Below, piece after piece: positions 17,710-26,411 of a stretch of DNA of 43,141 nt. Within the stretch, counting starts at the first letter, position 1. Every line of letters starts with the position of its first letter. Under the pieces are notes generated by a model. That model did no database searches. It was given only the letters and a program-made list of their open reading frames with translations, and was not told where the DNA came from. The position numbers were made by a program, and so were the translations under genes. This DNA comes from Lachnospiraceae bacterium (GTDB taxonomy: Bacteria > Bacillota > Clostridia > Lachnospirales > Lachnospiraceae): assembly GCA_016281385.1 (NCBI GenBank), contig JAEEIN010000176.1, forward strand, positions 1 through 43,141. Direction: 5' to 3'.

Positions 17710-18648
17710 TCAGGTTCCTACTCTTCTTAACAGACTCTGGATTGCTTTATTACACAAGATCATCATCAGGAACAATATGGTTGCTATCGCACACGCATAT
17801 CCCATTTCAAATCTTGAGAAACCGTAGTCAAACAGGTGTGTTACGATGGTACGTGCTGCGTAGTCCGTTGAAGGATATCCGCAAAGGGCCATTGTAACGT
17901 CACATACGCTGAATGCCTGTGTGATGGACATAACCGCACCGAACATAAGCATGGGCTTCATGTTGGGCAGGGTGATGTACCAAAGTTCCTGCCATCTGTT
18001 CTTGACACCGTCCATATATCCTGCTTCGTACTGAGATCCGTCGATACCCTGAAGTCCGGCAACAAATGAAAGGAATCCGGTTCCAAGAGACATCCAGAGG
18101 ATAACCGCCATACAGATTGGAAGCATGTACTGGGGATTAACGAGCCACAGTATAGGCTTGTCTATAAGACCGGTGCTCATCAGAAAAGCGTTTGCGTATC
18201 CGTATGCATCACCTCTGAAGAATACCGAGAAGATAACGTAACAGTTACCTGCGATGGAAGGTGCGTAGAAAACAACTACGGCTACGGAACGGATCCATCT
18301 GGGGAGTTCGTTGATGAGCCATGCGAACAGGAATGACATTATGTATCCCAAAGGTCCGGTGAACAGCGCTATCATCAACGTGTTCTTAATGGAAGTAAGG
18401 AATATCTCATCCTCAAGTATCAGTGAAATGTAGTTCTGAAGGCCCAGAAATCTGGGTGCTTCAAGTATGTTGTAATAGGTGAAGCTGTACCATATGGAAG
18501 CTACAACCGGGTATACAAAAAACATACAGAACAGGATCGCATAAGGAGCCAGGAAGAGGTAGCACATCTTGCTGCGCTTCATCTTTTTGACGGCAACTTT
18601 TGCATCATGTGCCCTCATTTTGAAGTATTTTTGAAAAAACTCTCTCAT
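17710..18648 (-). CDS. Sugar ABC transporter permease (MalF-type)
   Basis: EAA loop 'SQYEAGYMDGVKNRWQELWYITLPNMKP'. Start moved to ATG 18648 (MREFFQKYF), giving an ATGA overlap with the upstream gene. Confidence 0.92.
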   Translation of the reverse strand: MREFFQKYFKMRAHDAKVAVKKMKRSKMCYLFLAPYAILFCMFFVYPVVASIWYSFTYYNILEAPRFLGLQNYISLILEDEIFLTSIKNTLMIALFTGPLGYIMSFLFAWLINELPRWIRSVAVVVFYAPSIAGNCYVIFSVFFRGDAYGYANAFLMSTGLIDKPILWLVNPQYMLPICMAVILWMSLGTGFLSFVAGLQGIDGSQYEAGYMDGVKNRWQELWYITLPNMKPMLMFGAVMSITQAFSVCDVTMALCGYPSTDYAARTIVTHLFDYGFSRFEMGYACAIATILFLMMILCNKAIQSLLRRVGT

Positions 18649-21626
18649 TCGTCCATCTCTCCTATCGGCTTCTCTTCGGTCCACATGCCGAACTCTTTAC
18701 GCTTACGCATAATCTCGTCGTCGATCTTGACCGAGTAATCGATAATGGTCTCACGGGTATCATCCTTGTCGTTGATAACCTTACGAAGTGCGTTGGTTAT
18801 ATGACGTCCGGTGTAATATCCGCCGGGAACCTCACGGATACCCACTGTCCAATCCCACTGCTCATTGAGGATCTGGATATCGTGATAGCTCCATGATAAC
18901 TGTGAAAATGCATCTCTGTTGGAGGTTGCATAACGTGCGGAGGATCCGAGCAATGCTTCGATCTCTCGACCGAAACGAACCTGTGTATCGGGATCTGCCC
19001 ACCACTTCATGAACTCCCAGGATTCATTCTTCTTTCCGTCGTGGCAATCGATCATCATCGTCGCTGTACCTGCAACGAAGTCTGAACGATCGATATAAGT
19101 ACTTCCGTCTTCAAGTGTGTATTCCGTACCGGGGATAAGGGTGAAGTCCCAAAGTCCTCTGATTTCGGGTGCGGAAACCATCAATGTGTTGTATGTCTGA
19201 TACGAAGCGATACCGATGGGCATTTCTCCCGAACGGAAACGGCTTACAAAGTCGTAAATTGCGGGGAGACCGTAATCGTTGAAGTATCTCTCGTAATCAT
19301 CGAAAGCCTTGATGCCGGCTTCATCATCAACTGTTGTATATGTACCTGCCTCGTTGTACATGTCACCGCCGTTCTGATACAGAAGCGAGAAGTACATCGA
19401 CAGGTCGGGGTTGTTACTCATAACCGATGTGGAAGCTGCGGTTGTTGAGCTTGAACCTGATGCGGAAGGAATACCCACCGACAGGTTGTTACCCTGAATC
19501 GTAGGTAACATTTCAATAAGTTCCTGCCATGTATTGGGAGGTGTAAGTCCCAGTTCCTCAAGAACGTCCTTACGATAGAACATTACATTGAAGGTCTGTG
19601 TCTCGGGAACACCGTAGATAGCTCCGTCAAGTCTGAACTGCTCGTAGGAACTTTCCTGATAATGGGAAAGGACCTCTTCCCAGCCTTCAAACTGTGTGAT
19701 GTCCACCGAAGCACCACGGAGCGCAAAGTCTACGGGAAGGTTGGAGCCTACGGTAAGAACCACGTTAGGTCCGCGTCCCGCCATAACCGCACTTAAGAGT
19801 GCGCCCTGGTCAACAATCTCTACGTTGACGGGAACTCCGGTATTGGGTGTAAACGAATCGTCGATCATGGACTTAAGGATGGTTCCCTGATCACGACCGG
19901 TAAGTACCCAAACCTTGATGACCTTTGTATCCTTTGCCTTTTCATCATATACATCTCCGACGGAGTTGTAATCTACATAGAAGGATGCGGCAAAGGATTT
20001 GATCTCGTGCCATGCCTTGGTGAAGAAGTTAGCCTTCTCCTTCTTGGGCTGGACATTCGTTCCGGAAATTGCGATATAGTCAATATCCAGACGAGAGAGG
20101 CTTAAGTTAAGCTGCGCCGTACCGAGCGCAGTAACGTTATCCTTAAAGGTCGTAAACTCAAGTGTGATCTTCTGAGGTTTTCTGCAGAATCTTTCAAGCT
20201 GTTGGGCAACCGTCTGAGCGGATGCGATCTGATCTGCTTTCTGTCCCGAATAAGCAACCATGTCATCAACCGTCTTGAAGAGTCTCATCGACTCAAGCTT
20301 CATGGCCTCCATGATCTCGGGATAGTTTATGTTGATCTTGTAATCTCTGTACTGATCGGGATTTGCTCCGGTATAAACAAGGAGCTTTCTGTATACGTTA
20401 TTAAGTCTGAAGGTGGAATTTTCAAGTTCCTCAAGGATCGCACCGAGACCGCCGAGGGTTGCCTCAAGTCTGATGGTGTGCTTGCCCTTTGTGAGGTAAA
20501 AGTTGTAAGGGATTCCATCTTCGTCCGCAAGGTCCTTGCATTCCCAGTCATTCTTATATGCGAATGAAACTTCGTTAAGTTCCTCAAAAGGAACCTCACC
20601 GTCAATGTATACTCGTCTGTTGGAAACGTTTCCTCTGGAGTAGTTCTGACGTGCTTTAAGCATAATGTTGTAGTAACCGTCCGCAGGAACTTCAAATTCC
20701 CACTCGATCCACTGACCGTTGTCTCTCCAGGTTTCGCCGCCGACATAGTTCAAAACCGTGTATGTAACGGAATTGGGCTGTGTGGTGGGTGAAGATCTGT
20801 CGAACTTTGCATAAAGGGAAGATTCGGAACGGATCGTGGAATCCTCGCCCTGAACTATCTCTAAGAAATCTCCTGCAGCTCCTCCGGTGGATTTGCCGGA
20901 GTTTGCAGTGGTGTACTCTTCATATGTAGGTTCAACGCAGACAGCCGCAACGCTTACCTTCTTTAAATACATAGGCTCGTTCTGGCTTTCAAATGTAAGC
21001 TCATTCTCACCCTTTTCAAAGTAGAACTTAAGGGGCTCGATGACATAACCCATATCGTCTCTTAAATAAGCGGACTGCCAGTCGAATACTTCAACCTGAG
21101 TGGGACGGATCTCGTTGCCCTGGTTGTCGATCTTCTTGGGGCCGCCGTCTGTCCATATTCTTGAAAATGTGATATTACGTGCTATCTCATAGGGGCATTC
21201 GCCATTGATATAAACTCCCCTTTCAGCCTGAACGCCGCGTGACTTGGGGATGAGGTACTCAATGTAGATATTGTAGAAACCGTCTTCCGGTATATTGACT
21301 TTCCATGTAACCTTTGCTTCGTTGTCGGTGAAAAGCGCTTTGTCAATTCCTTCAACATTGCTCTCCACGGTTACGTTGCCTTCGGATGTATAATTAAAGA
21401 GATCGACATCAACGGTCTGTGTCGAGTCCTTCGCATCTGCATGCGCATTCATATATCCGGAGTAAGTGCCGGTACGCTCCATTCCGGCCACTTCCTTTGT
21501 AAGGTCCTGACCTGCATACTTGTCACTGAAATCATCAACTTTCCTTAACGACAAAAGAACACATAACACAACAAATGCTGCGATTACCGCTAATGTGATG
21601 ACAACCTTTTTGGCATTCTTACTCAT
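18645..21626 (-). CDS. Extracellular solute-binding protein fused behind two beta-sandwich (CBM-like) modules
   Basis: N-terminal TM (KKVVITLAVIAAFVVLCVLLSL), two related modules (NIYIEYLIPKSRGVQAERGVYINGECPYE... and YNIMLKARQNYSRGNVSNRRVYIDGEVPFE...), then a family-1 SBP (VPETQTFNVMFYRKDVLEELGLTPPNTWQELIEMLPTI). Start moved to ATG 21626, which has GGAGG SD. Confidence 0.87.
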   Translation of the reverse strand: MSKNAKKVVITLAVIAAFVVLCVLLSLRKVDDFSDKYAGQDLTKEVAGMERTGTYSGYMNAHADAKDSTQTVDVDLFNYTSEGNVTVESNVEGIDKALFTDNEAKVTWKVNIPEDGFYNIYIEYLIPKSRGVQAERGVYINGECPYEIARNITFSRIWTDGGPKKIDNQGNEIRPTQVEVFDWQSAYLRDDMGYVIEPLKFYFEKGENELTFESQNEPMYLKKVSVAAVCVEPTYEEYTTANSGKSTGGAAGDFLEIVQGEDSTIRSESSLYAKFDRSSPTTQPNSVTYTVLNYVGGETWRDNGQWIEWEFEVPADGYYNIMLKARQNYSRGNVSNRRVYIDGEVPFEELNEVSFAYKNDWECKDLADEDGIPYNFYLTKGKHTIRLEATLGGLGAILEELENSTFRLNNVYRKLLVYTGANPDQYRDYKININYPEIMEAMKLESMRLFKTVDDMVAYSGQKADQIASAQTVAQQLERFCRKPQKITLEFTTFKDNVTALGTAQLNLSLSRLDIDYIAISGTNVQPKKEKANFFTKAWHEIKSFAASFYVDYNSVGDVYDEKAKDTKVIKVWVLTGRDQGTILKSMIDDSFTPNTGVPVNVEIVDQGALLSAVMAGRGPNVVLTVGSNLPVDFALRGASVDITQFEGWEEVLSHYQESSYEQFRLDGAIYGVPETQTFNVMFYRKDVLEELGLTPPNTWQELIEMLPTIQGNNLSVGIPSASGSSSTTAASTSVMSNNPDLSMYFSLLYQNGGDMYNEAGTYTTVDDEAGIKAFDDYERYFNDYGLPAIYDFVSRFRSGEMPIGIASYQTYNTLMVSAPEIRGLWDFTLIPGTEYTLEDGSTYIDRSDFVAGTATMMIDCHDGKKNESWEFMKWWADPDTQVRFGREIEALLGSSARYATSNRDAFSQLSWSYHDIQILNEQWDWTVGIREVPGGYYTGRHITNALRKVINDKDDTRETIIDYSVKIDDEIMRKRKEFGMWTEEKPIGEMDE

Positions 21627-21871
21627 AACTTCCTCCATAAAAAACGACCGCATAACTATGCAATCTGTTGCTTATACACCATATACTATATTTTAGGTTT
21701 CAGCATGTCTTATTAAATAATGCTTTTTTTTGGTCATCGTTTGCGCAAAATTTACAACATAAAAAGTCAAAAAATGATAAACGTGCACATTTTTTCCGTC
21801 ACTTTGCCATCAAAAAACAGGTTTTTACAATAAAAAAACGAATAAGTGCACAAAAACATTGCCCTGTTTTA

Positions 21872-21900
21872 TTGCAATTTTACAATTTCGGCTTTATTAT
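21872..21900 (+). promoter_or_regulatory. Candidate promoter for the AraC-family regulator
   Basis: TTGCAA-N17-TATTAT in the divergent intergenic region, 75 nt before the ATG at 21975. Confidence 0.5.
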
Positions 21901-21974
21901 TAATGTATAGATTTGCACATCGTCCCGGTATATTTCGGACGTATTGCTCAAATATTGTGAAAACGGTGAAATGA

Positions 21975-22928
21975 ATGCCTTCCTATAATAATAGCAATCA
22001 AAACAATTACGATAATTTCAATTCCGTCAACTCGGATTACGGAGACCGTTATGTCGAGGACAATCAGGAGGAACGTGTAAAGTTCCTTCCCAACTCTCTC
22101 CACCGTATCTGGTTAAACAATATTCCCGTCGGTTTTAAATCCCATTGGCACTCAGCCATTGAGATCATAGTCCCCATGGAGAACTGGTATAAAGCTCTTA
22201 TCAACGATGAAGAGTTTCTGATCAATCCCGGGGATATCTTCATAATCCCTCCCGGAGAGGTTCACGAACTGACCGCCCCGGAATCGGGAAAGCGTTTCAT
22301 CTTCCTTATGGACATTTCCATCATAAGCAGGATCCGCGGATTTGCGGGTATTCAGTCCTTACTGACCCACCCTCTTCATATAACGAAGGAATCCTATCCT
22401 CTTGTTTATGACGATCTTTATCAGATGCTTGTACAGATCAGAAACGAGTACTTCGAAAACAGCGAATATTCCGATCTTGTGATCCAGGCCAGACTGATCG
22501 ACCTTTTCGTAAGGCTTGCCGAGAATCACATCCATTCCGATGAGCTCTTCCCCGACGTCAAGCCCTACAAGCAAAAAGAATATGTTCAGAAATTCAACCA
22601 GACTCTTGAATACATCGATTCCCACTATACGGAGGATATCAGCCTCGGCACCATCGCAAGTCACGCAGGCTTCTCCAAGTACCATTTTTCAAGACTGTTC
22701 AAGATCTATACGGATTATACGTTCTGCGATTATCTCTGCTACAGACGTATAAAGGCTGCCGAAGAACTGCTGGCGATCCCGGATTACTCCATAACGGACG
22801 TTGCGATGCAGGCGGGTTTCTCAAGCATCTCGACTTTCAACCGATTATTCAAGCAGCATAAGGGATGCACTCCCAGCCAGTACCGTTCCAAGCATACCGT
22901 GGGCGGCGGCTACAAAAATTATCATTGA
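21975..22928 (+). CDS. AraC family transcriptional regulator (cupin sensor plus two-HTH DNA-binding domain)
   Basis: C-terminal 'ISLGTIASHAGFSKYHFSRLFKIYTDYTFCDYLCYRRIKAAEELLAIPDYSITDVAMQAGFSSISTFNRLFKQHKGCTPSQYR'; N-terminal cupin-like 'HWHSAIEIIVPMENWYKALINDEEFLINPGDIFIIPPGEVHEL'. Confidence 0.96.
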   Translation: MPSYNNSNQNNYDNFNSVNSDYGDRYVEDNQEERVKFLPNSLHRIWLNNIPVGFKSHWHSAIEIIVPMENWYKALINDEEFLINPGDIFIIPPGEVHELTAPESGKRFIFLMDISIISRIRGFAGIQSLLTHPLHITKESYPLVYDDLYQMLVQIRNEYFENSEYSDLVIQARLIDLFVRLAENHIHSDELFPDVKPYKQKEYVQKFNQTLEYIDSHYTEDISLGTIASHAGFSKYHFSRLFKIYTDYTFCDYLCYRRIKAAEELLAIPDYSITDVAMQAGFSSISTFNRLFKQHKGCTPSQYRSKHTVGGGYKNYH

Positions 22929-22939
22929 TACGCAAAAAG

Positions 22940-22973
22940 AAAGAGTTTCGCAGGAATTGCGAAACTCTTTTTT
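22940..22973. terminator. Bidirectional intrinsic terminator between convergent AraC and GH43 genes
   Basis: AAAGAGTTTCGC-AGGAATT-GCGAAACTCTTT followed by TTT on plus; the minus strand also gives a T-rich tail (CTTTCTTTTTG). Perfect 12-bp stem. Confidence 0.93.
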
Positions 22974-22974
22974 A

Positions 22975-24522
22975 TCATTCATATCTGTATTTAAAGTCGG
23001 TGAATAACGCTTCGCCCCCCACTTCTTTCGTTGAGAACATGAACAATCCGAATCTGCAGCCGGTAAAGTGATCGAGTCTGAAGCAAAGCTTATGGGAGGT
23101 TCCGACCTTCACCATTCTGCCCTCTTTCTGGTAGAAGAAATCCAGTTTGTCAGCCATATTGTCAAATGAAGGCTTTAAACAAAGTGTCACAACAGGTCCC
23201 GAAAGCCTTATCTTGTCAAGTACCGTTCCGGGCATATAATCCTTTGATCTCGAAGCACTTAAAGACTTATCTTCCGTCACATGCACAACCTTGAGCAGAT
23301 AATAAACACCCGCCGTCATTGTGATACCGAGATACCCGTAATCACCCTGCAGTGCACAGATTCCCGCAACGTCGCCTTCCTTGATCTTCGAAGCATCCAC
23401 CGTGATCTCGGCTTCGCATCTTGGATACATCATCCTCTGCGTAAGCGTGTTAACGGCATAGGTAAGATTTGTGCAGATCTTTCCGGACTTGATCACCAGA
23501 CCGCCTTCGGGACGTATCTCCCAAAGATCATCGTTGGGGCAATGGTTCCACTGCCACTGAAGCTTAAGTGCCGGATGTCTGGTCTCATTACTTCCTTCAA
23601 AGGAATCGGATGTATAAAGCGGCTCATACCTGTAATACGGACGGCTGCTTGATATCTCAAAGCGCTTCGGAACCTTTCCGTTTGATCCGAATACGGGAAA
23701 ATCATTCTCCCACTTGACCGGAACAAGAACAGGAATACGTCCGACCGCTCCGCTGTCTCTGAAAAGGATCGCAAACCATCTTCCGTTTGGTGTATCAACG
23801 ATACCGCCCTGGGCAACTCCCTGGGAAAAGAATCCTCCGGAATCACACAGAACATCTCCCCCCTTAAACTCTCCTTCAAGGGAATCTGCCATAAAGCAGC
23901 TTTCCGTTCTCATGCTGCCTGCGGGCCAGTGTATAAAGAACACGTAGTACTTACCGTTTATCTTGTATATATGTGAACCTTCATATCCCAGCCATCCCGG
24001 GAAATCATCGGGTTCTCTGACGATGATGCGGTCAAGTCCACCTTCTTTCGGTCCCGAAAGATCTGCCTTAAGCTCAGTAAGATGTATCTCACGATTCCCG
24101 TAAACTATGTATACCCTTTCGTCATCGTCAAAAAGAAGCGAACAGTCGTGATAATACCCTTCTATCACATGCTTCTCCCAGGGTCCCTCGGGATCCGTTG
24201 CGGTAAAGAGATAAGTAGTTTCCGTGCCGTGGCTTACAAAGACTACATAAAAGGTTCCATCCTTGTATCTTAAACACGGTGCCCACATTCCGCATCCGTA
24301 ATTGGTCTGCTCTCTTTCGAGCCTTTCCTCGGGTGTTTCATCAAGTTTGTCAAATATATAAGAGATCAACTCCCAGTTTCTAAGGTCGTAGGATCTTAAA
24401 ACCGCTCCTCCCGGCATAAAATGCATGGTGGTACTTACCATATAGTAGGTATCACCGACCCTTATGACATCCGGGTCCGGATAATCCGTTTTCAATATTG
24501 GATTAATCTCTGACTCAGTCAT
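22975..24522 (-). CDS. Glycoside hydrolase family 43 protein with C-terminal beta-sandwich (DUF1349/GH43_C2-like)
   Basis: 'NPILKTDYPDPDVIRVGDTYYMVSTTMHFMPGGAVLRSYDLRNWELI', 'MWAPCLRYKDGTFYVVF', 'YEGSHIYKINGKYYVFFIHWPAG'; no signal peptide, so probably cytoplasmic. Confidence 0.93.
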   Translation of the reverse strand: MTESEINPILKTDYPDPDVIRVGDTYYMVSTTMHFMPGGAVLRSYDLRNWELISYIFDKLDETPEERLEREQTNYGCGMWAPCLRYKDGTFYVVFVSHGTETTYLFTATDPEGPWEKHVIEGYYHDCSLLFDDDERVYIVYGNREIHLTELKADLSGPKEGGLDRIIVREPDDFPGWLGYEGSHIYKINGKYYVFFIHWPAGSMRTESCFMADSLEGEFKGGDVLCDSGGFFSQGVAQGGIVDTPNGRWFAILFRDSGAVGRIPVLVPVKWENDFPVFGSNGKVPKRFEISSSRPYYRYEPLYTSDSFEGSNETRHPALKLQWQWNHCPNDDLWEIRPEGGLVIKSGKICTNLTYAVNTLTQRMMYPRCEAEITVDASKIKEGDVAGICALQGDYGYLGITMTAGVYYLLKVVHVTEDKSLSASRSKDYMPGTVLDKIRLSGPVVTLCLKPSFDNMADKLDFFYQKEGRMVKVGTSHKLCFRLDHFTGCRFGLFMFSTKEVGGEALFTDFKYRYE

Positions 24523-24548
24523 CTTTATATCTCCATTCTCTGTCAGTA

Positions 24549-26258
24549 TCAGTCAACTACTCCGAAGCCAAGGATCGTAAACTCCTTATCCATGTCTTCA
24601 TCCCTCATTTTTACAACTATGTGATGCTTCTCCCTCTTTTCGTTCTCGATAACGATCAGGGGATTACAATGTGTCCATCCGATGATATGGGGATCTATCG
24701 TAAGCTTAAGCTCTCCGTCCGCATAAACCTCCGCCGTTCCTACCTGAGGTGATGCGGAATCCTGATAAACGATCAGGAGCTTTGAGCACTCTATGTCCAT
24801 CTCGAAAGGCTTGTCTCCGCCCTTATGCATCCAGTTATCCGGGAATACGGCAGAACCCGTAAGATCCATATTTCTTTCGACTCTCTGGATCTCCTCATCG
24901 ATATCTTTGAAATCTCCACAATCTATAACGGCATTTGCCGCATTCTCTTTGCGGTCGATGCGATATACCTTTTCAAACTCTCCGCCAATGGGGGCCTTTA
25001 TGGCTTCAAGACTGTCTATGGGATCATCGCAGGGGTTTGTATCCGCAAGCTTAATGACCTCAAGAAGATTATCCGCCATGATGCGGTGTCCGGTGTTTGT
25101 AGGGTGATACTGATCATAGAAGAATCTGTTCTTTGATACCACCCTTCCCTCATCGGGCTTTTTATAAAACTGTTCCGTGACACTGTTCTTCGTACTTACC
25201 ATGGGAAGGTCGTAAGCCTCACCTACGGGTATAAGACGTTCCTGAAGATTATAATCATCCTGGAATACAGCAAAGATCAAAAGCACCGCAGGTGCATTGG
25301 GTGAGTTGTAGATCTTTCTTACCAGTGAGTCGTAGCATCTTCCGTTGGTTTCGTCTCCCGCATCGTTCACGGCAAACTCCACAATAACAACATCGGGTGT
25401 TATTTTACCGTTTGAAAGAACATCACGGTCATATCTGATCATTCCAAGCTCCGAAGGGGTTCCTCCGACTCCGGCCTTAACGTATTTTACATTGTCATCG
25501 TAGCCGCGGCCTGTGATATCACAGAAGCCTTCGAAGGTCTTTCTTGCATAACAGTTGATATTTATAGGTATTGCGCCGGCGCCCTGTGTGATGGAACCGC
25601 CTATAAACGCTATTGTGACCTCTTTTCCTTCCCTTGCCTTTGCAAGAGCCTTTTTGAGACGTGCATTATTTCCTTTATTTATCACGGAACGTGCAATCAT
25701 TCCTGCATATGCCTCGGATCCGAAGTCAACAGGTGCTTCTTCTTCAGGAACAGGGGCCGTAAAGCCCTCACGAAGATAGAATTTAACGGATACCGTTGCA
25801 AGAGTGCCGGCCTTATCAAATTCAAACCTTATCTGACCGGGTTCCTTGTCATCATCGGACCATTCAACATCATCAAGATTCAAAAGAGCCTCGGAACCGT
25901 CCCCCCTGACCTTTAATCTGAGAGTAGTACCGCTTCCGTAGGTATCCTTATGTCCGTACATCTGGAAACAGAAATCAACGGTGGAGGTATAATCTTCGGT
26001 ATCAACACATACACCGATCTGATGGACCAGTTTTTTGAAGCCTTCGGTGGTCTTTAAAAGATCAAGTTCCTCCGTATCTTCTATATTACCCACAAGCTTT
26101 GCGCTGCTTATAAGACGGCCGTCATTTTCATAAATGAACTGAATGCCGCGCCCATCGGGCATGGGTGAACCCGCTACCTCTTTATCTCGCATGATATAAA
26201 AGGCCTGAGACTTCTTTACCGGATCTTTCGGTGCCTTGGGTGATGAAAATTCGCTCAT
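24549..26258 (-). CDS. SGNH/GDSL hydrolase (putative carbohydrate acetyl esterase) with accessory N- and C-terminal regions
   Basis: SGNH blocks: 'IAFIGGSITQGAGA', 'KAGVGGTPSELG', 'VIVEFAVNDAGD', 'YHPTNTGHRIMAD'; no signal peptide. Confidence 0.85.
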   Translation of the reverse strand: MSEFSSPKAPKDPVKKSQAFYIMRDKEVAGSPMPDGRGIQFIYENDGRLISSAKLVGNIEDTEELDLLKTTEGFKKLVHQIGVCVDTEDYTSTVDFCFQMYGHKDTYGSGTTLRLKVRGDGSEALLNLDDVEWSDDDKEPGQIRFEFDKAGTLATVSVKFYLREGFTAPVPEEEAPVDFGSEAYAGMIARSVINKGNNARLKKALAKAREGKEVTIAFIGGSITQGAGAIPININCYARKTFEGFCDITGRGYDDNVKYVKAGVGGTPSELGMIRYDRDVLSNGKITPDVVIVEFAVNDAGDETNGRCYDSLVRKIYNSPNAPAVLLIFAVFQDDYNLQERLIPVGEAYDLPMVSTKNSVTEQFYKKPDEGRVVSKNRFFYDQYHPTNTGHRIMADNLLEVIKLADTNPCDDPIDSLEAIKAPIGGEFEKVYRIDRKENAANAVIDCGDFKDIDEEIQRVERNMDLTGSAVFPDNWMHKGGDKPFEMDIECSKLLIVYQDSASPQVGTAEVYADGELKLTIDPHIIGWTHCNPLIVIENEKREKHHIVVKMRDEDMDKEFTILGFGVVD

Positions 26259-26368
26259 AAGGATCCCTTTCGTAATTTTTCTTAATTCTCATTTTATATA
26301 CAATCCATCCTCAAATCTTTTTAATTGTTGCCTCATTCTTTATCAGATTGTGCTAAAGGAATCCAAAC

Positions 26369-26396
26369 AAAAAAGACACCGGCATGTGCCGATGTC
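26369..26396 (-). terminator. Intrinsic terminator after GH8 gene
   Basis: Minus strand GACATCGGCA-CA-TGCCGGTGTC followed by TTTTTTG, with one internal T-G wobble; lies 15 nt after the GH8 stop. Confidence 0.85.
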
Positions 26397-26411
26397 CCGA
26401 AAATACCAGTA

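Noticed and set aside
18645-18684. Apparent 40-nt overlap between MalF-type permease and large SBP genes
   Set aside because: ATG at 18648 gives an ordinary ATGA overlap.
21721-21740. T-rich stretch near 21723 in the divergent region considered as a terminator
   Set aside because: No stem of adequate length precedes it on either strand.
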